Assembly: GCA_963922775.1 (NCBI GenBank)
Contig: CAWUJG010000001.1
Location: 114,435 to 178,434, forward strand
From: JAHDDH01 sp963922775
GTDB taxonomy: Bacteria; Bacteroidota; Bacteroidia; Cytophagales; Amoebophilaceae
Length of the DNA stretch: 64,000 bases
Direction of reading: 5' to 3'
Part shown: piece by piece, positions 46,905 through 55,214 of the stretch
How the letters are laid out: each line of letters starts with the position of its first letter
How positions within the stretch are numbered: position 1 is the stretch's first letter
Translations under genes and position numbers: made by a program
Notes under the pieces: model-generated
What the model was told of the DNA's origin: nothing
Database searches by the model: none
What the model saw: only the letters and a program-made list of their open reading frames with translations

Positions 46905-47741
46905 ATGCAGAAAAAAAATTTTCTTTTTATAGAAATTAACCATCCACTTATGCATCAGTTGGCTGTAGCGCTCCATCATCTTGGACATGATATAACAGTA
47001 TCTTATGCAAAAAAAACACCTCTTGCTATAAAGGATTTTTTTATTCAAAAAGATTTGTGTATTGCTATTGATAGTATACAAGCATTAAAAAATGTCTTAA
47101 AAAAAGACACTATTGTAATTACTCCTCAAGATATAGATAATACAACTATAACATCATTATATAGTTATATAAAAAGAAATACTATTCCTTCATCAGATTA
47201 TTACCAGTACCTAAAGCAATGTTTTAAACATAAACAACATATTGTTTTTCTTGGAGAAAAGAAAAAAATGATGTGTGCATTAACTAAGCATATTTTACAG
47301 TATTATACAAGAAATTTTGATTATATTATTTATGAATCTGATCTATCTGTAAAATTTGCTCTTTCTGATGCACCTATTGTTTTAGTACAGGAACCAATGG
47401 TTATGCCTATAAAAGATAAAATAGTTTATAAACATCATATAGGAGTTATAAGTACCTTTTCTCCTTCTGCAGATGAGAAATTCACTAAAGAATATGTGCA
47501 AGAATTTGTACAAGCATCTCCTAAAGGAGGTACATTAATTTATTGTAAGCAAGATGCTTTAGTCAATACTATTGCATCAGTTCCTCCTAGAGAGGATATC
47601 AAAAAGATACCATATGTTATGGTAGAATCTCCTCTCGATGAACATGTACAAGGTGTAAGATTTTTGCTCGAAAATATTGGTATTACATCTGATGCTTTTG
47701 AAAAAGCATTGCCTTCATTTATTCACAATAAAAATTTGTAG
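46905..47741 (+). CDS. Degenerate Mur-ligase-like protein (Mpl/MurC family), C-terminus and ATP site lost
   Basis: A 278-residue protein that aligns by eye with the first 280 residues of the Bacteroidota Mpl/'peptidoglycan synthetase' (UDP-N-acetylmuramate ligase) family. MHQLAVALHHLGHDITVS matches the first Rossmann block. NFDYIIYE, SDAPIVLVQEPMVMPIKDK, YKHHIGVIS and PKGGTLIYCKQDA match the central domain. The ATP loop (GSHGKTT in active enzymes) is replaced by GEKKKMM at residues 117-123. The acidic metal ligand in the EGDEY motif is gone, and the C-terminal ligase domain (about 170 residues) is absent. The frame is intact over the rest. The exonuclease gene follows directly, as in relatives. 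It could be a pseudoenzyme or a decaying gene. The ATG at 46905 is the best start. Confidence 0.72.
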   Translation: MQKKNFLFIEINHPLMHQLAVALHHLGHDITVSYAKKTPLAIKDFFIQKDLCIAIDSIQALKNVLKKDTIVITPQDIDNTTITSLYSYIKRNTIPSSDYYQYLKQCFKHKQHIVFLGEKKKMMCALTKHILQYYTRNFDYIIYESDLSVKFALSDAPIVLVQEPMVMPIKDKIVYKHHIGVISTFSPSADEKFTKEYVQEFVQASPKGGTLIYCKQDALVNTIASVPPREDIKKIPYVMVESPLDEHVQGVRFLLENIGITSDAFEKALPSFIHNKNL

Positions 47742-47742
47742 T

Positions 47743-48549
47743 ATGGAATTAGATTTAAAACGTCCTCTAGTTTTTTTTGATCTTGAAGCTACAGGTATAG
47801 ATATTATACATGATAGAATAGTAGAATTGGCATTTATAAAAGTTTTTCCTGATGGAAAACAAAATATTTTTCACAAAAAAATAAATCCAACTATTTCTAT
47901 ACCTGAACAAGTAAGTAAAATACATGGTATTTATGATAAAGATGTAAAAGAAGCTCCTACATTTAAAATAATTGCTAAAGATGTACTCAAATTTTTGGCT
48001 GGTGTAGATATTGCTGGATTTAATATTGTCCGATTTGATATACCACTGCTTATGGAAGAGTTTTTACGTGTAGATATGGCTTTTGATATTGATAAAAGAA
48101 AGATAATAGATGTCCAACAAATTTTTCACCTTATGGAAAAAAGAACACTTTCAGCAGCATACACATTTTATTGTAAAAAAAAGTTAGATAATGCTCATTC
48201 AGCATTAGCTGATACAGCAGCTACAGTAGATATTTTTAAACATCAGGTTGAGCGCTATAAAGGCAAAAAAGTTTTTGATACACAACTAAAATGTTTAGGC
48301 ACTATAGAAAATAATATCAATACTTTACATGATGTATTTAATGCTACTAGAGTAGATTTAGCTAACCGGCTTACATATGATGAAAATAGACAAATTATTT
48401 TTAATTTTGGACAACATAAAGGCAAAAAAGTTACTGATATTTTAAAAAATTATCCCAAATACTACGATTGGATCATGAAAAGTAACTTTCCTGCAGACAC
48501 AAAACGTAGGATTACGCAAATTCGTTTACAAATGAAATTACAGATCTAA
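47743..48549 (+). CDS. DnaQ-type 3'-5' exonuclease
   Basis: A 268-residue DEDDh exonuclease. The motifs are FDLEATGIDIIHDRIVELA (ExoI), GFNIVRFDIPLLMEE (ExoII) and HSALADTAATVDIF (ExoIII). The C-terminal part IFNFGQHKGKKVTDILKNYPKYYDWIMKS is a small domain found after the exonuclease in many Bacteroidota homologues. It may proofread for the replicative polymerase or act in RNA/DNA repair. The frame is open upstream into the previous gene; the ATG at 47743, one base after the previous stop, gives the usual N-terminus. Confidence 0.9.
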   Translation: MELDLKRPLVFFDLEATGIDIIHDRIVELAFIKVFPDGKQNIFHKKINPTISIPEQVSKIHGIYDKDVKEAPTFKIIAKDVLKFLAGVDIAGFNIVRFDIPLLMEEFLRVDMAFDIDKRKIIDVQQIFHLMEKRTLSAAYTFYCKKKLDNAHSALADTAATVDIFKHQVERYKGKKVFDTQLKCLGTIENNINTLHDVFNATRVDLANRLTYDENRQIIFNFGQHKGKKVTDILKNYPKYYDWIMKSNFPADTKRRITQIRLQMKLQI

Positions 48550-48565
48550 AATTTATTTCCTATTT

Positions 48566-51067
48566 ATGGTGGTAAAAAATTTATACACGCCATATTTTAC
48601 TTTAGCAAGCGTACAAAAAATTACGCAAGGTAAATATATACAAAAAAATAAAAAGGGACTTATTAAGCAATTTATTTTAGATAGCAGAAAAATTTTTTCT
48701 GTAGAAAAAAATTATGCCCTTTTTGTTGCTATTATAGGAAAAAATTATGATGGACATGATTATATGTCTAATGCATATACACAGGGTATTCGGTTTTTTT
48801 TAGTAGAAAAAAAGGTTACATCTTTGTGTTATCAGTTGCCTGAAGCAACCATTATACAGGTAAAAAGTAGTGTAAAGGCCCTACAAGCTTTAGCAAAATT
48901 TCATAGAAAGAAATACAATTTGTCAACTATAGCTATTACAGGAAGTAATGGAAAAACAATGGTAAAAGAGTGGCTAGCACAACTTCTCGACTTATCTAAC
49001 TATGTAATAAAAAGTCCTCAAAGCTATAATTCACAAATTGGTGTCCCCTTATCTTTACTACCTATACATGGTAAACATAAAATAGGAATTTTTGAAGTAG
49101 GCATATCTATGCCAGGTGAGATGCAAAATTTAGGTGAAATGATTAGGCCTGATATAGGCATTTTTACTAATATAGGATCTGCTCATGATGAAAATTTTTT
49201 ATCCCAAGCACAAAAAATAGAAGAAAAAATTTTATTATTTCAAACTTGTTCTTCTGTTATATATTGTAAAGACCATACAGCTATACACATGGCTTTACAC
49301 AAAAAATATTCTGATAAGCAATTGATTTCTTGGTCTTATAAAGAAGATACACAAGCCTTATTTACTATTCATAAGCACTATTTAGCAAATAATAATACTA
49401 AAGTTACCATATCATATCAATTATTAACCCATACCCTTTATTTTCCTTTTCAGGATACAAGCATGTTAGAAAATAGTCTACATGCCTTAGTATGTTGTCT
49501 ATTTTTTTTTCCTAAAATTCTTCAAAAGGATTTACAAGCTGTTTTACATCAGTTAGCATCTTTACCTATGCGCCTTACTTTGAAAGCAGGTATGCATGGA
49601 TGTCAGATTTTAGATGATACATATAATAATGATTTGATAGGGCTTGAAGCTGCTCTAAATGCTATGACAAAATATAATGCTAAAGAAAGAATGGTAATTT
49701 TATCGGATATGCTGCAAACTGGTTTAGTAGCAAAAGATCTTTATCAAAAAATAGTACATATCTTTAAAAGATATGATATAACGCATTGCATAGGTATTGG
49801 GCCAGTAATACATGATTATTCTTATCTCTTTTCAGATTTTAAATTAAAGGTATATAAAAGTGTTGATTCTTTTTTAGCTCATATGCCTTATATAAAAGAT
49901 AAATTTATATTGGTAAAAGGAGCTAGAAAATTTGCTTTAGAGAAAATAGTAGATGCTTTACAAAAAAAAGTACATCAAACAGTATTAGAAGTTAACTTAG
50001 GTGCCCTTGTACATAATTTTCATTTCTTTAGAAGAAAGATAAAAAAAAAAACAAAGATTATGGCTATGGTAAAGGCTTCTGCTTATGGAAGTAGTATTTT
50101 TGAAGTAGCGAATCTACTATCTTATCATCAGGTAGATTATTTAGGCATTGCTTATACTGATGAAGGTATTTTGTTAAGAAATCATGGCATTCAAATGCCG
50201 ATTATGGTCATGAATGTAACTACATCATGTTTTTCCAAAGCATTGGATTATGGTTTAGAGATAGAAATATATAGTTTAACTTTACTCCAGGCACTTGATA
50301 CTTTTTTAAAAGAGCATAGAAAAGAAGCTAAAGTGCATATTAAAATAGATACAGGTATGCATCGTTTGGGTATAGTAAAAGAAGATTTTGACGATGTAGT
50401 AATGATTATACAAAATAATGCTTATATAAACATTGTAGGTATTTTGAGTCACTTGGCTGCTGCCGACCTTCGTTCACATGATGATTATACGCATATGCAG
50501 GCAAAAAAATTTTTAAATTTTGCTTATATCTTTGAGCAAAGGCTACAAAAAAAACTGCTTAAACACTTGCTCAATACTTCAGGTATACTGCATTTTGCAC
50601 AATATCAGTTAGATATGGTACGTTTAGGTATAGGTTTATATGGAGTAGGTGTAGATAAAAATATAAAAGATGCCTTGTCTGTAGTAAATACACTAAAAAC
50701 TGTTATTTTACAAGTAAAGCATATTGCTCCAGGAGATACTGTAGGTTATCATAGAAAGGGATTAGCACATAAAGAGATGCAGATAGCTACCATAGCTATT
50801 GGTTATGCTGATGGTTTTAGTAGGGCCTTAAGTAATGGTAAAGGTAAGGTATGGATACAAGGTCATCTAGTTCCTATTGTAGGTAATATCTGTATGGATA
50901 CTTGTATGATAGATATTACTGGAATAGATGCTAAACCAGGAGATGAAGTAATTATTTTTGGCGCTGCACATGATGTAGAAATGTGGGCAAAATATCAAGA
51001 TACAATAGCCTATGAAGTATTTACTAGTATTAGCGATAGGGTAAAAAGAATATATATTACTGTATAA
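48566..51067 (+). CDS. murF/alr: Bifunctional MurF ligase / alanine racemase
   Basis: An 833-residue fusion typical of Bacteroidota. The N-terminal half is MurF, which adds D-Ala-D-Ala to UDP-MurNAc-tripeptide: the ATP loop GSNGKT is at residues 126-131, followed by YNSQIGVPLSLL, EVGISMPGEM and NIGSAHDENF. The C-terminal half is alanine racemase: PLP Lys503 in MAMVKASAYGS, the catalytic Tyr728 in TVGYHRKG, and IGYADGFSRAL and GNICMDTCMIDIT. All catalytic residues seem intact. It supplies D-Ala and uses it in the next-but-one step, so peptidoglycan precursor synthesis is retained. nuoK follows after eight bases. Confidence 0.96.
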   Translation: MVVKNLYTPYFTLASVQKITQGKYIQKNKKGLIKQFILDSRKIFSVEKNYALFVAIIGKNYDGHDYMSNAYTQGIRFFLVEKKVTSLCYQLPEATIIQVKSSVKALQALAKFHRKKYNLSTIAITGSNGKTMVKEWLAQLLDLSNYVIKSPQSYNSQIGVPLSLLPIHGKHKIGIFEVGISMPGEMQNLGEMIRPDIGIFTNIGSAHDENFLSQAQKIEEKILLFQTCSSVIYCKDHTAIHMALHKKYSDKQLISWSYKEDTQALFTIHKHYLANNNTKVTISYQLLTHTLYFPFQDTSMLENSLHALVCCLFFFPKILQKDLQAVLHQLASLPMRLTLKAGMHGCQILDDTYNNDLIGLEAALNAMTKYNAKERMVILSDMLQTGLVAKDLYQKIVHIFKRYDITHCIGIGPVIHDYSYLFSDFKLKVYKSVDSFLAHMPYIKDKFILVKGARKFALEKIVDALQKKVHQTVLEVNLGALVHNFHFFRRKIKKKTKIMAMVKASAYGSSIFEVANLLSYHQVDYLGIAYTDEGILLRNHGIQMPIMVMNVTTSCFSKALDYGLEIEIYSLTLLQALDTFLKEHRKEAKVHIKIDTGMHRLGIVKEDFDDVVMIIQNNAYINIVGILSHLAAADLRSHDDYTHMQAKKFLNFAYIFEQRLQKKLLKHLLNTSGILHFAQYQLDMVRLGIGLYGVGVDKNIKDALSVVNTLKTVILQVKHIAPGDTVGYHRKGLAHKEMQIATIAIGYADGFSRALSNGKGKVWIQGHLVPIVGNICMDTCMIDITGIDAKPGDEVIIFGAAHDVEMWAKYQDTIAYEVFTSISDRVKRIYITV

Positions 51068-51075
51068 CCCATCTG

Positions 51076-51417
51076 ATGTTACAAAATTATGATTTTACAC
51101 TATTTTTGATGTCAAGTCACCTATTATTTTTTGGCGGCATTATTATAGTATTGCTTAAGCGGAATTTGCTCTTTATGTTGCTTGGCATAGAGATGATGTT
51201 TTGTGCTGTAAACCTTAATTTTATTTTTTTTTACCATATACATCCGCATTCTGCAGTGATAGTGCTTATATTATGTATTTTATCTGTTGCTATATGTGAA
51301 ACTGCTATACTATTTGTTGTATTATTTAAGGTATATAAAACTTATCAGGAGATATTATTAAATAATATCATTGAGCATAACAAGATGGAGTATTGTTTTT
51401 TTAATGAAAAAATATAG
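51076..51417 (+). CDS. nuoK: NADH-quinone oxidoreductase subunit K-like protein
   Basis: A 113-residue membrane protein with three spans. Glu39 (LLGIEMMFCAVNLNF) and Glu75 (VAICETAILFVVLF) correspond to the conserved Glu36 and Glu72 of E. coli NuoK, which take part in proton pumping by complex I. KRNLLFMLLGIE and NLNFIFF are characteristic. Other nuo genes are absent here, whereas nuoK normally lies between nuoJ and nuoL. The C-terminal tail (about 20 residues) is longer than usual. It is eight bases after murF/alr. Confidence 0.85.
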   Translation: MLQNYDFTLFLMSSHLLFFGGIIIVLLKRNLLFMLLGIEMMFCAVNLNFIFFYHIHPHSAVIVLILCILSVAICETAILFVVLFKVYKTYQEILLNNIIEHNKMEYCFFNEKI

Positions 51418-51472
51418 TTTTGTTCCATTAATTTTGTGTATCATCGCCCAATTTTGATTGTAAAAGATAATT

Positions 51473-51615
51473 GTTGTACAAAACAGTTTTTTTTATAAAT
51501 TTTAATTGATCTAAATTATTGGATATAATAAAATAAATTTATGTAAGAAAATTTTTTATTTGAATAATATAGTATTCAAATTATTTTTAATTATATGAAA
51601 ATTGTTTTGTACAAC
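51473..51615. repeat. 12-base inverted repeat around the nuoK-recA intergenic region
   Basis: GTTGTACAAAAC at 51473-51484 is the exact reverse complement of GTTTTGTACAAC at 51604-51615, with 119 bases between. The repeat brackets the terminator hairpin between two convergent genes. A related perfect palindrome occurs at 54972. Confidence 0.6.
51558..51581. terminator. Bidirectional terminator between nuoK and recA
   Basis: A nine-base perfect stem (ATTTGAATA at 51558-51566, TATTCAAAT at 51573-51581) with a six-base loop, flanked by T-rich sequence on one side and A-rich on the other. It lies between the ends of two convergent genes and could stop both transcripts. Confidence 0.55.
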
Positions 51616-51636
51616 GCACAACAAATGCTATATATT

Positions 51637-52641
51637 TTATTTTTTTTCCTTAATTTTTTGGATAATTTTTTCTTCTAATGTTTGTGCTAAGGTATCATTT
51701 TCTTTCAAAAAATTTTTTACTGCTTCTCTACCTTGGCCTAATTTCTTGTCTTCATACGAAAACCATGATCCTGATTTTTTAATGACATTAAGATTTACAC
51801 CTAAATCTATAATTTCGCCTAGTCTAGAGATGCCTTCTCCATACATAATATCGAATTCTACTACTTTAAATGGAGGGGCTACTTTATTTTTTACTACTTT
51901 TATTTTTGTTTTATTACCTAATATATGGTCAGTATTTTCTTTAATTTGTTCTTTTCTTCTGATATCTAAACGTACAGAAGCATAAAATTTTAGTGCATTT
52001 CCTCCAGTAGTTACTTCTGGGCTACCATATATTACGCCTACTTTTTCCCTTAATTGATTAATAAATATACAAGTACATCCAGTTTTATTCAATGTCCCTG
52101 TAAGTTTTCTCAGTGCCTGAGACATTAAACGTGCTTGTGAGGCTACATTTTTATCTCCCATATATCCTTCAAGTTCTGCTTTAGGTACTAAAGCAGCTAC
52201 AGAATCTATTACTATAATATCTATAGCACTAGAACGGATAAGTTGTTCTGCAATTTCTAAGGCTTGTTCACCGTTGTCTGGTTGTGCTATTAACAAATTT
52301 TTAGTATCTATACCCAGTTTTTCTGCATATATTTTATCAAAAGCATGTTCAGCATCTATAAATGCAGCTATGCCACCAGATTTTTGTGCTTCAGCTATAC
52401 AATGTAGGCTTAATGTTGTTTTTCCTGAAGATTCTGGTCCAAAAATTTCTATTACTCTACCTTTAGGTAAACCTCCTACGCCAAGAGCTATATCTAATCC
52501 TAAAGATCCTGTAGAAATAGCAGGCACATCTACTACTTTACTATCGCTAAGCTTCATTACAGTACCTTTACCATAAGTTTTTTCTAAACTGTCAATAGTT
52601 TTTTGGAGAGAATGTAATTTTTCTTGTTGATGATTTGACAT
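51637..52641 (-). CDS. recA: Recombinase RecA
   Basis: A 334-residue DNA-dependent ATPase for homologous recombination and repair. Walker A GPESSGKTTLSLH, IDAEHAFDKIYAEKLGID, LLIAQPDNGEQALEI, Walker B-region IIVIDSVAALVPKAELEG and loop 2 region NQLREKVGVIYGSPEVTTGGNALKFYASVRLDIRR-type sequence are intact. It ends in a lysine-rich tail. The upstream 300 bases hold no gene; no SOS-box-like palindrome was recognised there. Confidence 0.98.
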   Translation of the reverse strand: MSNHQQEKLHSLQKTIDSLEKTYGKGTVMKLSDSKVVDVPAISTGSLGLDIALGVGGLPKGRVIEIFGPESSGKTTLSLHCIAEAQKSGGIAAFIDAEHAFDKIYAEKLGIDTKNLLIAQPDNGEQALEIAEQLIRSSAIDIIVIDSVAALVPKAELEGYMGDKNVASQARLMSQALRKLTGTLNKTGCTCIFINQLREKVGVIYGSPEVTTGGNALKFYASVRLDIRRKEQIKENTDHILGNKTKIKVVKNKVAPPFKVVEFDIMYGEGISRLGEIIDLGVNLNVIKKSGSWFSYEDKKLGQGREAVKNFLKENDTLAQTLEEKIIQKIKEKK

Positions 52642-52949
52642 AAAAACTTTATTGTTGATTTTAGTTTAAGGTTTAAAAGATTATAGTTGATTACCATAAT
52701 ATACATTTATTTAAAAATAAATATAAGCTAAAAAATATTTTTAGGGAAATAATTTTTTTTAGAGGCTATTTTTTGTTTTATTCGAAGGTATATGTCTTTG
52801 TTTTAATAGTGTCTATCACTACTTCATTTAATTAAATTTTTTTTTATCTAATTTTATATGAAATTCTATTTTATTTCATTAGATTAGATTGTTTACCTTC
52901 TAAAATTAGGTAAAAGAGTAGTCTTTAAAAAAAAAATAATAACTTTACT
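52642..52949. other. Intergenic region between recA and gatC, no gene seen
   Basis: This 308-base stretch separates the divergent recA and gatC genes. It is extremely AT-rich, with several poly-A/T runs. I found no open frame of note, no tRNA-like fold and only a very short inverted repeat (TAGTG with CACTA near 52806-52820). Both promoters must lie here, but I cannot pick them out with confidence. Confidence 0.6.
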
Positions 52950-53231
52950 ATGATAAATACCAAAGCATTATATCAGTTATCAGATTTAGTTAAAATAGAT
53001 ATTCCAGAAAAAGAAGCTAATAGCATGCTTTTGGAATTTAATAAAACAATATCATGGGTAAATACATTACACAAGTTAGATACCAAAGATGTAGAGCCAT
53101 TAGCTATTTTATCTTTTGAAAATAATAATATGCAAGAAGATATTACAACAGAGTCTTTACCATTACATGGTGTATTTAAAAATTCACCTACAGCAGACAA
53201 TAATTATTTTAAAGTTCCAGATATCAAATAA
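52950..53231 (+). CDS. gatC: Asp-tRNA(Asn)/Glu-tRNA(Gln) amidotransferase subunit C
   Basis: A 93-residue chaperone-like subunit that wraps around the GatA-GatB interface. LSDLVKIDIPEKEANSMLLEFNKTISWVNTL and the conserved DVEPLA block followed by the C-terminal tail are characteristic. The middle EDITTESLPLHGVFKNSP replaces the usual LREDxVxxSL segment. The flippase-like gene starts 26 bases downstream. Confidence 0.9.
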   Translation: MINTKALYQLSDLVKIDIPEKEANSMLLEFNKTISWVNTLHKLDTKDVEPLAILSFENNNMQEDITTESLPLHGVFKNSPTADNNYFKVPDIK

Positions 53232-53257
53232 AAAGTTTAGCATTATTTTTATTTTGC

Positions 53258-54298
53258 ATGCATCTTAATACAGAAAAAATTTTATCTATACTACATCCTA
53301 GAAGAGCTTGGTTACCTATAAGTATAGGCTTAATAATTATAAGCTATTTATTTTTTTATGATAAAAACTTTACTCTCCATAATCTATGGATTATTAGGCA
53401 TGCACAATGGCCATATATTTTGGGAGCCATAATGGCTATTATTATTAGGGATGTAGGTTATGCTTATAGAATAAAAACATTAACACATCAGCAGCTGACA
53501 TGGAAAAAAAGCCTTTATGTAATTATACTTTGGGAATTTGCTTCTGCTGTAACACCTTCTGTAGTAGGAGGTACTGCTGTAGCCATATTTATATTATTGA
53601 GAGAAAATATTAGGCTAGGAAAATCCATTGCATATGTTATGTTAACAGCCATTTTCGATAATTTATTTTTTATTTTTACCGCACCATTAGCTTTATTATT
53701 TCTTGGTGATACTATTTTTCCTACAATATCAGCTTTAAACTTACCTTGGCAATATAGTTTTAAAATTATTTTTTGGATTAGCTATAGCCTTATTGCACTA
53801 TATACCTTTATCATGTTTTTTGCTTTGTTGGTAAAACCAGTATTTTTTAAAAATTTTCTGATAAAAATTACACATACCAGCATTTTTCGACCTTGGAAAA
53901 GAGCTGCTTATGGACATGGAAAAGATATTATTCAAGCTTCTCACGAGTTAAAAGGAAATACAATATCTTATTGGATAAAAATGGGAATATCTACACTACT
54001 AATCTGGAGTGCTAGGTATATCATTTTAAATTTACTTATTGCAGCTTATACCAAAGTAAACCTATATGAACATGTTGTTATTTTTGGCAAACACATTATG
54101 ATGTGGGTTATGATGCTTATATCTCCTACGCCTGGAAGTAGTGGAACAGCTGAATTTTTTTTTAAACAGTTCTATGAGAAAATTTTAGGTAACTATACTA
54201 TTATTACTGACTTACTATGGAGATGTCTTACTTATTATCTTTATTTAATACTAGGGGTTATCTTTTTACCTAAATGGTTGAAAAAATTCAAGACATAA
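53258..54298 (+). CDS. Flippase-like membrane protein (UPF0104 / lysylphosphatidylglycerol synthase TM region family)
   Basis: A 346-residue protein with about eight membrane spans. EFASAVTPSVVGGTAVAIFILLRE and the C-terminal MMLISPTPGSSGTAEFFFKQFY are the two signatures of the UPF0104/AglD-like family. Members include the membrane half of MprF and are thought to flip lipid-linked substrates; the substrate here is unknown and no aminoacyl-transferase domain is attached. It lies between gatC and the HAD phosphatase gene in one likely operon. Confidence 0.85.
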   Translation: MHLNTEKILSILHPRRAWLPISIGLIIISYLFFYDKNFTLHNLWIIRHAQWPYILGAIMAIIIRDVGYAYRIKTLTHQQLTWKKSLYVIILWEFASAVTPSVVGGTAVAIFILLRENIRLGKSIAYVMLTAIFDNLFFIFTAPLALLFLGDTIFPTISALNLPWQYSFKIIFWISYSLIALYTFIMFFALLVKPVFFKNFLIKITHTSIFRPWKRAAYGHGKDIIQASHELKGNTISYWIKMGISTLLIWSARYIILNLLIAAYTKVNLYEHVVIFGKHIMMWVMMLISPTPGSSGTAEFFFKQFYEKILGNYTIITDLLWRCLTYYLYLILGVIFLPKWLKKFKT

Positions 54299-54322
54299 AT
54301 ATATATTATTTGTATTTTTAGT

Positions 54323-54964
54323 ATGGAAAATTGTTTTTTAACCATTACACAAAAAATGGCTAAAATACGTGCCTATATTTTTGACTGGGATGGCGTATTT
54401 AATAATGGTATAAAAGGGTTACATAAGCAGAGTACTTTTTCTGAAATAGATGCTATGGGTATCAATTTGTTACGTTTTAAACATTTTGTTTGTAACAATA
54501 TGCCTTTTATCAGTATTATAACAGGGGCTAATAATTTGAATGCCAAAAGTTTTGCTCAAAGGGAAAATTTTGATAGTGTGTATACTAATATTAAAAATAA
54601 GCAAACAGCCCTAACTCATTTTATGCAACAATATCGACTAAAAAAAGCTGAAATTGCTTTTTTTTTTGATGATGTAATTGACCTATCTATAGCAAAACAA
54701 GTGGGTCTTCGTATATGTATACGACATAAAAATGCAAATAATTATTTTAATGATTATATAAAAAAGAATAACTGCGTAGATTACATCACAACAAGTTATG
54801 GTGGAGAAAATGCTATAAGAGAAACAACAGAGTTATTGCTACATTTATCTCAAAAATATGAACAGATACTTACACATCGTATAGGCTATACACCACTATA
54901 TCAGCAGTATTTAGAAAAGAAATATACAATACAAACACAATTTTTTACTTCTTCAGGTTTTTAA
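54323..54964 (+). CDS. HAD-superfamily phosphatase, KdsC-like
   Basis: A 213-residue HAD protein. Motif I is FDWDGVFNNG with nucleophile Asp21 and acid/base Asp23. Motif II is SIITGAN, and the acidic motif IV FFFDDVIDLSIAKQVGL is present. The small size, early motif I and absence of a cap resemble 3-deoxy-octulosonate 8-phosphate phosphatase (KdsC), but the C-terminal 50 residues are unlike it. LpxB in the window shows LPS synthesis, so a Kdo role is plausible but not established. Confidence 0.75.
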   Translation: MENCFLTITQKMAKIRAYIFDWDGVFNNGIKGLHKQSTFSEIDAMGINLLRFKHFVCNNMPFISIITGANNLNAKSFAQRENFDSVYTNIKNKQTALTHFMQQYRLKKAEIAFFFDDVIDLSIAKQVGLRICIRHKNANNYFNDYIKKNNCVDYITTSYGGENAIRETTELLLHLSQKYEQILTHRIGYTPLYQQYLEKKYTIQTQFFTSSGF

Positions 54965-54971
54965 TGAAAAT

Positions 54972-54985
54972 TTGTTGTACAACAA
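54972..54985. repeat. Perfect 14-base palindrome TTGTTGTACAACAA
   Basis: Located eight bases after the stop of the HAD gene, in the 250-base gap before gatA. The core GTTGTACAA is shared with both arms of the inverted repeat next to recA. It could be a protein binding site or part of a weak hairpin. The rest of the gap is AT-rich and shows no gene. Confidence 0.5.
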
Positions 54986-55214
54986 TACTTAAATTATTTT
55001 CATTATTTATGCTTTACCATATCATTATATGTTTTTTTTATAAAAAAATGTTTTGATGGTTGCCTATTGTTATATAGTAATAAATTTTGTATTATATTTT
55101 TTTATCCTTAAATAGTAGGAAAAAATATACATTTTTGTACTAATATTTTTTTTGAATATTTAGTACAAATAAATTTTAAATTTTGTGTAAAATTTATATC
55201 AATCTATCATTATT

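Noticed and set aside
52642..52949. LexA/SOS box upstream of recA
   Set aside because: No palindrome of the expected type was seen; only very short AT-rich repeats.
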